A stretch of 13,088 nt of DNA. It comes from Oscillospiraceae bacterium (GTDB lineage: Bacteria > Bacillota > Clostridia > Oscillospirales > Ruminococcaceae). Shown in pieces: positions 8,874 to 13,088 of this stretch. The notes beneath the pieces were generated by a model, which ran no database searches, was not told where the DNA came from, and was given only the letters and a program-made list of their open reading frames with translations. Each line of letters opens with the position of its first letter. The stretch's first letter is position 1. The DNA is taken from assembly GCA_031281115.1 (NCBI GenBank), contig JAITFV010000197.1:1-13088 (forward strand). Reading direction: 5' to 3'. A program made the position numbers and the translations under genes.

Positions 8874-8921
8874 TTAATCGTCCTCCTTAGTTAGGAAGCA
8901 AATCCATTCATTTAATGCCAT
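8874..8921 (-). CDS. Possible 15-codon upstream ORF coupled to the methyltransferase gene
   Basis: Between the regulator and the methyltransferase, an ATG at 8921 (or 8927 in the same frame) opens a short ORF reading MALNEWICFLTKEDD and ending in TAA two bases before the methyltransferase ATG. A GAGG lies about eight bases before 8921. The methyltransferase ribosome-binding site is inside its last codons, so its translation could gate that of the methyltransferase. Such a short ORF can arise by chance. Confidence 0.25.
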   Translation of the reverse strand: MALNEWICFLTKEDD

Positions 8922-8935
8922 TTGCATTACCTCAC

Positions 8936-9148
8936 TTAATTATTATCTTCACGAGAAAGTTCCATGATTTCATGCAGTTCGCAATCCAAAGCGGAACAAA
9001 TTTTAATTAATATATCCGTTGTGATGTTTTCACCTTTATTTAGTTTTGCGATGGAAGCCGTGCTGATTCCGGTGGCTTTCCTCAAATCCTGTTTATTCAT
9101 TTTTTTATCAAGCAATAAATGCCATAACCTATTATAGCTGATAAACAT
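8936..9148 (-). CDS. Small Cro/CI-type helix-turn-helix regulator (probable R-M controller)
   Basis: A 70-residue protein that is essentially one XRE-family DNA-binding domain. After the opening YNRLWHLLLDKKMNKQDLRKA, the helix-turn-helix is GISTASIAKLNKGENITTD, followed by LIKICSALDCELHEIMEL. Short proteins of this type are common beside C5-methyltransferase genes, where they act as controller or repressor proteins timing methylase and nuclease expression. It sits directly upstream of the methyltransferase gene on the same strand. The start ATG follows GGGAGG by six bases. The 45-bp gap between the ATPase gene and this one contains an interrupted dyad at 9160-9187 that could be its own operator. 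The family call is secure; the controller role is inferred from position. It could instead regulate the whole upstream cluster. It ends in TAA. Confidence 0.88.
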   Translation of the reverse strand: MFISYNRLWHLLLDKKMNKQDLRKATGISTASIAKLNKGENITTDILIKICSALDCELHEIMELSREDNN

Positions 9149-9159
9149 TTAAATCCTCC

Positions 9160-9187
9160 CAATGTGCGCTCAATATAATACGCATTG
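9160..9187 (-). promoter_or_regulatory. Interrupted dyad upstream of regulator gene, possible operator
   Basis: On the plus strand CAATGTGCG (9160-9168) faces CGCATTG (9181-9187). The arms are reverse complements over seven bases if a two-base TG insertion is allowed. The dyad surrounds an AT-rich centre with TATTAT on the minus strand, which could be a -10 element, though no good -35 is visible. The position, just before the small regulator's ribosome-binding site, fits an autoregulatory operator. Confidence 0.3.
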
Positions 9188-9193
9188 TTTTGT

Positions 9194-11035
9194 TTATTTA
9201 TAGACACCTTCCAAGAAACCAAATCTGCCGTTAGTTTTATCGTTTGTAAAATGAATCACATTTGCCCCTCTTCCGACCAAATCCACAGACGGGACGTCGT
9301 TTTCCGCTATGATAATTTGTCCGTAGTTTTGATTCTCAAGCAAATAATTATAAAGACCGTTCTTCATTCTGTCTGAAACCCCGTCATCACCGATTAGGCG
9401 GAACGATACGGTCGGGGAATCGGCAATAAGGATGCCCGGCGCAAATGCCCCATGTTCACTAAGATATCGCATAACGCAAAATGCTAAAACGGTATTTAAA
9501 TAAGCGATATATCCTTTTCCGAAATTTGTTTCAATCTTGGCCCGACCATCCACACAAATATCGAATCTATCTATGTCAAACCGAGCAGTGACAAAATTAT
9601 CATAATCGCACCCGTTTAACATTTCTGTTATGTAGTCGCTCATTTTGTTTACAAATTCTGTATTTTCCATCAGCAGACTCTTTGGTAGAAATTTTAATTC
9701 GGACTGCATATCATCTTGTTCGTCAACGCTCATAACTGCTAAGTTCGCATCCATTTCCATTATTGCTCGGTCAATGGCATCGATTTCGCTTTTCATATTA
9801 ATTGTATTGCGGTAGGTTAATAAATTTTCCTTTAACGCTTCTTTTTGCGGGTTAAGTTCGTTAATTATAAGAACTTCAAGGTCAGATTTTTCTCTTATTA
9901 GTTCGGAAATTCTTGATTCAATATTTGTGATTTCCGCTTCGATTTCATTGTACGCTTCATTCAAATCAACTAACTGGGCTTGAATGCGTACCGCTTCTGC
10001 CTCTGCCGTTTCTGTGTATGAGGTGTTTTGCTTTGGCGGAATTTCACCGTTACAAACGGGACACTTGGCGGTTCGAGAGTTTATCACAAGGTGTTTTTCG
10101 CCATCTGAAATAAAACGCAATCTTTTAATATCAGCAAAATACTGTGTTTTAAGATTGACATATCTATTTTTAACAACATTACATTCGGTTAGCCTTAACT
10201 CGTCAACATACAGGCTTTCGAGTAATTGTTGGACTCTGTCCGCCGCTTTAAGCAGGGATTTTTCAATATAAGACATAGCTTTTAATGTATCTGATATCGA
10301 CCGTTCCAAGTAATCAGTACTTTCAATTTCTGCGCTTTCCATTATTTCAAGTTTGCGCTGCCGTAGCTGTTCCATCCGTTTGGAAATATATAGCCGCACA
10401 GCCGCCCTTCCGGTTTTTTTAGAGGCTTTAGAAACCCTTACGGTTTCTTCATCGTAATTTTGGCCTGTTAAAAGGTAAATGAGGGAAGCAACGATATACG
10501 TTTCATTTACAAAGGATTCGGGATAAAAAATCGGTGCAGACTTTATGATACGACCTTCGCTTATTAAAAACATTTGCTTTATGGTTTTCCAAGTGAAAGC
10601 ATATTTTTTTGAAAAGTCCTGCTTGCTAATTATTTGCGGTTCTCCTTCAACACCAAGCAGTCGAAGCCAAACCTCGTTAATGTTATTCTTTTTACCGCTT
10701 ATACTGTAGGTTCCGGTATCCACTTCGTTAATTTGACTGCTGACTTTTATTTTTGTTTCCTCGATATTACGAATAAAACCTACCTTCCCCTTGTCAGTCG
10801 CAACAACCATCTTAACGCAATCATATCCGGTGTTTCCGATTGAAAACGGCGAACCGTGGGTTGGGTCTTTTTTCTCGCCTGCGTATCCGAAAATAAAATT
10901 AATGCAACGTAAAATACAGCTTTTCCCCGTGTTGGGCGGCCCGTATATGACGTTCAAACCGCGAATAAAGGAAATAGTCGATGTCTTTCCGTCTTTACCT
11001 GTTGCAATAATTTTTTCAATGTAAAATTTCGGCAT
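9194..11035 (-). CDS. Rad50/SMC-like ATPase component of an ABC-three-component (ABC-3C) system
   Basis: A 613-residue ABC-class ATPase split by a long coiled coil. Walker A is GPPNTGKS at residues 32-39. Two helical arms (about 215-310 and 345-435) flank CPVCNGEI at 325-332, a zinc-hook-like motif as in Rad50. The C-terminal half has a signature-like NFGKGYIAYLN (504-514), Walker B PGILIADSP (533-541) and a switch-region IIIAEND (574-580). Walker B reads Asp-Ser-Pro rather than Asp-Glu-Pro, as in other RecN/Rad50-like members. In ABC-3C systems this protein is the nucleotide-driven sensor or motor that works with a middle component and a C-terminal-domain component. These are the two genes immediately upstream on the same strand. 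The start ATG follows AGGGGTGA and lies four bases after the middle-component stop. It ends in TAA. Its role is anti-phage or anti-mobile-element by family, not shown here. Confidence 0.88.
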   Translation of the reverse strand: MPKFYIEKIIATGKDGKTSTISFIRGLNVIYGPPNTGKSCILRCINFIFGYAGEKKDPTHGSPFSIGNTGYDCVKMVVATDKGKVGFIRNIEETKIKVSSQINEVDTGTYSISGKKNNINEVWLRLLGVEGEPQIISKQDFSKKYAFTWKTIKQMFLISEGRIIKSAPIFYPESFVNETYIVASLIYLLTGQNYDEETVRVSKASKKTGRAAVRLYISKRMEQLRQRKLEIMESAEIESTDYLERSISDTLKAMSYIEKSLLKAADRVQQLLESLYVDELRLTECNVVKNRYVNLKTQYFADIKRLRFISDGEKHLVINSRTAKCPVCNGEIPPKQNTSYTETAEAEAVRIQAQLVDLNEAYNEIEAEITNIESRISELIREKSDLEVLIINELNPQKEALKENLLTYRNTINMKSEIDAIDRAIMEMDANLAVMSVDEQDDMQSELKFLPKSLLMENTEFVNKMSDYITEMLNGCDYDNFVTARFDIDRFDICVDGRAKIETNFGKGYIAYLNTVLAFCVMRYLSEHGAFAPGILIADSPTVSFRLIGDDGVSDRMKNGLYNYLLENQNYGQIIIAENDVPSVDLVGRGANVIHFTNDKTNGRFGFLEGVYK

Positions 11036-11039
11036 AAAA

Positions 11040-11486
11040 TCACCCCTGATACGATATAATCGGCTGCTTGTTAATTAACGACAATAATTCCCGTTCGGTT
11101 TTGTTTTGACACGCCACTATGACTTTTTTCAAAATATCGTAATATTCATCAGCATATTCTGTATCAAGTTCGGCACAACATTCTTTTCCAGACTCGTTTA
11201 TTTCATAGCAAAACCCTACGTTTGTATTTTTTAACGTAATCTTGCCGTTTATTACGAGTTCCTGCAGAGCCTTTTTCACCATTTCACGCCGAAGTGAAAA
11301 TTCACCGAACCGAAAATCCCCATCGCCGTGAAGGTTATATTCGGCTATCCCAAAATTACGGGCATTTAAGGTAATCAAGTCAATGGCAGCTATACGCTCA
11401 ACGGTGTTTGCTGCCTTGGAATCCGTGGCAAGGAGCAGCAATAATCTGAGCGAAACTTCAAAAACTGTATTATAAATTTTATCCAT
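11040..11486 (-). CDS. ABC-3C middle component
   Basis: A 148-residue protein with the pattern of ABC-3C middle components: an opening hydrophobic helix (VFEVSLRLLLLLA), then VERIAAIDLITLNARNFGI, NLHGDGDFRFGEFSLRREMV and KKALQELVINGKI, which look like a winged-helix fold. The block NLHGD-x-x-x-F-GEF-x-RRE is the most diagnostic stretch and resembles what I remember of the MC2-type group, though I could not compare it. It is thought to bridge the ATPase and the C-terminal-domain effector component. Its ATG overlaps the end of the upstream gene by eight bases (AATGGATAA), with no strong ribosome-binding site of its own, so its translation probably depends on ribosomes arriving from that gene. 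It ends in TGA, inside the ribosome-binding region of the ATPase gene. Confidence 0.82.
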   Translation of the reverse strand: MDKIYNTVFEVSLRLLLLLATDSKAANTVERIAAIDLITLNARNFGIAEYNLHGDGDFRFGEFSLRREMVKKALQELVINGKITLKNTNVGFCYEINESGKECCAELDTEYADEYYDILKKVIVACQNKTERELLSLINKQPIISYQG

Positions 11487-12543
11487 TGACCAACACCCAC
11501 GATTTTATTGTGTTGACGTTTGCCAGCATATGGCAAACGCCTTTTTTCTGACTGGCACCAATCCATGTTGTTCTTCTTTTCAGCCAGCATACGCTTACAT
11601 CGTTACCCGTCGCTTTATCAAGAACCGCCCGAAGCCTTAATAAGCCATTGTCATAATCCTGTTCGTACATATCTATTATCACGTCATAAATTTCTTTCAT
11701 AAGTGCTTCAAAATGGTCAGGTTCATTTTCGCCAAACATTTCACGAGTGCTTAACCTCACGCTTTCAGCCGCATAAAAGTCCTCGCGCTGACGACCAAAA
11801 TGGGTTTGATGTTTCGGAAATGCCGGATTCCTTCTTGAAAAAGCTATGATGTTTTCCGCGCTACCATATGCCTACATTAACTTCACTACATATGGAATTT
11901 CTATGTCTTTAATTTCAACTGGCGGAGTTAAAACAACTGGCAAGTGTTCATAAATAGGTTCTTCACTTTTAATGCTTGCCCCCGACACTCTTGTTTTTAC
12001 AGGCACTTTGCTTTTCATACTTTCATTATTGCGGGTAACCGCAAGCACCCAAACCTCTGCGAGATAGTCTTCAGGGGTTTTATTTTGCTTGTAAGTCTTA
12101 AACAATTTTAGATTTTTCTTGCCCAATGAAGTGTCGTTTTGAACGAGAGAGTCCACCGCATCGACTACGATATTTAATGATTTTTTATTAATGTTCGGTG
12201 TTAGGTTAGCAGCAAAAAAGCAACTTACGCTATTTGCGATACCGGGGAGCTGCGCTATTGAGATGAATGCATCCGGCACTTTCTCATTTCTTTTCTTTAT
12301 TTGTGTAATCCGGGGTGCCGCTATATCGGGAATGTCGTCAGCGGTAAATTGGGGGTTATATGTAAGCGATTCAAAAAGCAGCGTATAGAAATTCAATACG
12401 CCCGAACCGTCTTTTGTGATTACGCCAAGCTCAGTGGTGAAGAGTTTTTTGTCATCGTCATAATATTTAAAAGCCGATTTTTTATTCATGTTCGGACGGA
12501 TGACTTCGCAAAAAGTGGCTACACACAAGGCTTCTCGGTTCAC
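11479..12543 (-). pseudogene. ABC-3C C-terminal-domain component, interrupted by one in-frame TAG
   Basis: Reading from GTG at 12543 (GGGGGGTG lies just upstream; a TTG at 12558 is also in frame) gives 223 residues to a TAG at 11872-11874. The same frame then continues for 130 residues to TAA at 11479. The downstream half carries the expected C-terminal-domain features, ENIIAFSRRNPAFP, HFGRQREDFYAAESVRL and MKEIYDVIIDMYEQDYDNG, and has no good start codon near the stop: the first is a GTG at 11760, inside the conserved part. The upstream half ends in PEDYLAEVWVLAVTRN and IPYVVKLM. The full chain would be 354 positions. It is the first gene of the operon and the only one that could couple to the middle component. 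The TAG is one base from GAG (Glu) or CAG (Gln). Either the gene was recently inactivated or the amber is read through. No separate toxic effector domain is recognisable in it. Confidence 0.82.
11864..11895. repeat. 7-bp inverted repeat flanking the internal TAG
   Basis: CCATATG at 11864-11870 and CATATGG at 11889-11895 are perfect reverse complements separated by 18 bases. The loop contains the TAG. The stem is short and AT-rich, so folding may be weak; each arm also contains the self-complementary CATATG. Confidence 0.5.
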
Positions 12544-12560
12544 TCTAACACCCCCCAAAT

Positions 12561-12593
12561 AAAATTTTACATAAATTTTCGGTAAATTTTGCG
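12561..12593. repeat. Three 11-bp direct repeats containing AAATTTT, upstream of the ABC-3C start
   Basis: AAATTTT occurs at 12562-12568, 12573-12579 and 12584-12590, spaced at exactly 11 bp. The four bases between copies vary. The array ends just upstream of the GGGGGG ribosome-binding site of the first ABC-3C gene. Such phasing places the copies on nearly one face of the helix, consistent with intrinsic curvature or cooperative protein binding. In RNA the copies could pair with one another. Confidence 0.6.
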
Positions 12594-12618
12594 TAAAAAG
12601 ATTTAGATTACTTGTCCT

Positions 12619-12798
12619 TTATACTTTTCTTGTAGGCAGCAGGCGGTATGCATCAAGCATAAAAAGACGGACAAGCCGCCTGTCTCGAACCCTCATTCTC
12701 AATATATCACATTCGTTTGCTATTGTCAATGCAATATTCACGATTGCAACTGAGTGGTGCCCCGTGTCACCATCTTCATACATGCAATACTGACTCAT
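12619..12798 (-). CDS. Possible 59-residue small protein, unrecognised
   Basis: An ATG at 12798 opens a frame of 59 codons (MSQYCMYEDGDTGHHSVAIV at the start, LMLD-like FMLDAYRLLPTRKV at the end) closed by TAA at 12619. A promoter-like sequence lies immediately upstream, placing the likely transcript start only a few bases before the ATG; the possible ribosome-binding site (GAGTTGAG) is poor. Its second half contains the second minus-strand promoter and the leader dyad. I recognise no family or motif, so it may be a chance ORF. Confidence 0.25.
   Translation of the reverse strand: MSQYCMYEDGDTGHHSVAIVNIALTIANECDILRMRVRDRRLVRLFMLDAYRLLPTRKV
12640..12682 (-). promoter_or_regulatory. Leader with competing hairpins upstream of the ABC-3C operon
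   Basis: On the minus strand, beginning about ten bases after the expected transcript start, CAGGCGG (12682-12676) is complementary to CCGCCTG (12646-12640), and TATGC (12661-12657) to GCATA (12651-12647), giving a 12-pair arm interrupted on one side by 14 bases. An alternative hairpin, GACA-GGCGGCT-TGTC, is followed closely by a run of five T bases and would exclude the first. This resembles a terminator/antiterminator pair, but the terminator stem is weak. It could also be a coincidence of the overlapping small ORF. Confidence 0.35.
12701..12729 (-). promoter_or_regulatory. Sigma-70-type promoter for the ABC-3C operon
   Basis: On the minus strand TTGACA (12729-12724), a 17-base spacer and TATATT (12706-12701) match the consensus at eleven of twelve positions. 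The transcript would start near 12694, leaving a leader of about 150 bases before the GTG at 12543. No other candidate lies closer to the gene. Confidence 0.6.
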
Positions 12799-12811
12799 CT
12801 CAACTCTAATT

Positions 12812-12840
12812 ATTATAATTAAAAATCAAACTATCGTCAA
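12812..12840 (-). promoter_or_regulatory. Second minus-strand sigma-70-type promoter
   Basis: On the minus strand TTGACG (12840-12835), 17 bases, then TATAAT (12817-12812). The -10 lies inside the perfect 15-bp palindrome TAATTATTATAATTA (12807-12821), which could serve as an operator. It would drive the small ORF at 12798 and possibly the ABC-3C operon beyond it. Confidence 0.5.
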
Positions 12841-12901
12841 GAGGGTAGAAATAAATAGTATATTCAAGTGCTGCCTTGTCAAAACTTTCAGCTCAAACCC
12901 C

Positions 12902-12930
12902 TTGTATTTTAAATCAGAATATAGTATAAT
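12902..12930 (+). promoter_or_regulatory. Sigma-70-type promoter for the plus-strand gene at 13035
   Basis: TTGTAT (12902-12907), a 17-base spacer and a perfect TATAAT (12925-12930). The transcript would start near 12937, giving a leader of roughly 100 bases that contains two short dyads before the gene. Confidence 0.6.
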
Positions 12931-12940
12931 AGGTATGCAC

Positions 12941-12985
12941 ACTGTTTTCTACAGTAGAATTTAACCAATGGCAGGTTCACACCTG
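12941..12985 (+). promoter_or_regulatory. Two short dyads in the leader of the plus-strand gene
   Basis: ACTGT-TTTCT-ACAGT (12941-12955) is a perfect 5+5 dyad just after the expected transcript start, and CAGGT-TCAC-ACCTG (12972-12985) is another 5+5 dyad with a four-base loop. The first has the position of a repressor operator; the second may be an operator or a small hairpin. Confidence 0.35.
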
Positions 12986-13034
12986 TTCGGGTTATATTTT
13001 AAACAATTTTCACTAAAAGAAAGGAATCAACATT

Positions 13035-13088
13035 ATGCGTCAATTATATGTCACGGACAACCATCCAACCATACCAACGCTTATCGGT
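13035..13088 (+). CDS. Start of an unidentified gene, cut by the window end
   Basis: The ATG at 13035 follows AAAGGA by about nine bases and opens 18 codons (MRQLYVTDNHPTIPTLIG) to the window end without a stop. A strong promoter lies about 105 bases upstream. The fragment is too short to assign a family. It is transcribed away from the ABC-3C operon, so it may mark the edge of the defence cluster. Confidence 0.5.
   Translation, partial: MRQLYVTDNHPTIPTLIG

Larger units (their letters stand above)
12559..13034. other. Divergent intergenic control region
   Basis: This 476-bp stretch separates the minus-strand ABC-3C operon from a plus-strand gene that runs off the window. It is AT-rich and holds the promoters, repeats and leader structure listed separately, plus one 59-codon minus-strand ORF of uncertain status. 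I see no tRNA, transposon end or clear intrinsic terminator. Confidence 0.7.

Noticed and set aside
8869..9148. Toxin-antitoxin pair involving the small XRE protein
   Set aside because: No toxin-like gene is adjacent; its neighbour is a full C5-methyltransferase, so an R-M controller is more likely.
11390..11590. 66-codon minus-strand ORF at the ABC-3C gene junction
   Set aside because: It is an alternative frame across the end of the C-terminal-domain gene and the start of the middle component; both real frames show family residues.
12640..12682. CRISPR repeat or transposon end suggested by the GC-rich dyad
   Set aside because: The arms occur once, no regularly spaced repeat array follows, and no transposase gene or target duplication is visible.
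12807..12821. AT-rich palindrome considered as an intrinsic terminator
   Set aside because: It has no GC-rich stem and no T run after it, and it overlaps a good -10 element, so a promoter/operator reading is better.

Overview
The window looks like an accessory (defence-island) stretch of a low-to-moderate GC Bacillota genome, most likely a clostridial or other gut Firmicute. This rests on the clear GGAGG-type ribosome-binding sites, tight polar operons and the families present; no rRNA, tRNA or housekeeping gene is visible, so the assignment is inference. Almost every gene lies on the minus strand.

Left third (1-2920): a shuffled and partly decayed Type I restriction-modification locus. It holds the 3' half of an hsdS on the plus strand, a facing 5' half-hsdS cassette on the minus strand, a complete tyrosine recombinase of the kind that inverts hsdS segments, and a scar in which a broken hsdM has been fused to the tail of a second hsdS. 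Two copies of a 49-bp hsdS 3'-end repeat lie in inverted orientation around the recombinase and cassette. No hsdR or intact hsdM is inside the window.

Middle (2966-9148): a compact minus-strand series, read 5' to 3' as a small Cro/CI-type regulator, a C5-cytosine methyltransferase with an unusual extra C-terminal region, a PD-(D/E)XK endonuclease (together a Type II C-M-R unit), and a 996-residue DUF262-HNH-DUF4268 protein of the GmrSD-like Type IV restriction class.

Right third (9194-12543): a three-gene ABC-three-component (ABC-3C) conflict system in the order C-terminal-domain component, middle component, Rad50/SMC-like ATPase. The first gene has one in-frame TAG at 11872-11874, yet both sides read in the same frame as one protein. 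It is either a recently inactivated gene or an amber-readthrough gene. No other visible gene ends in TAG.

The 476-bp gap at 12559-13034 is a divergent control region. It has two consensus-like minus-strand promoters, a possible 59-codon ORF, a hairpin-forming leader, three AAATTTT repeats at exact 11-bp spacing, and one excellent plus-strand promoter with two short dyads in front of a gene that is cut off by the window end. The minus-strand genes from 12543 to 2966 are spaced closely enough to be one or two transcripts, so ABC-3C, Type II R-M and the DUF262 nuclease may be co-expressed as a layered anti-phage cassette, with the Type I specificity switch next to it.
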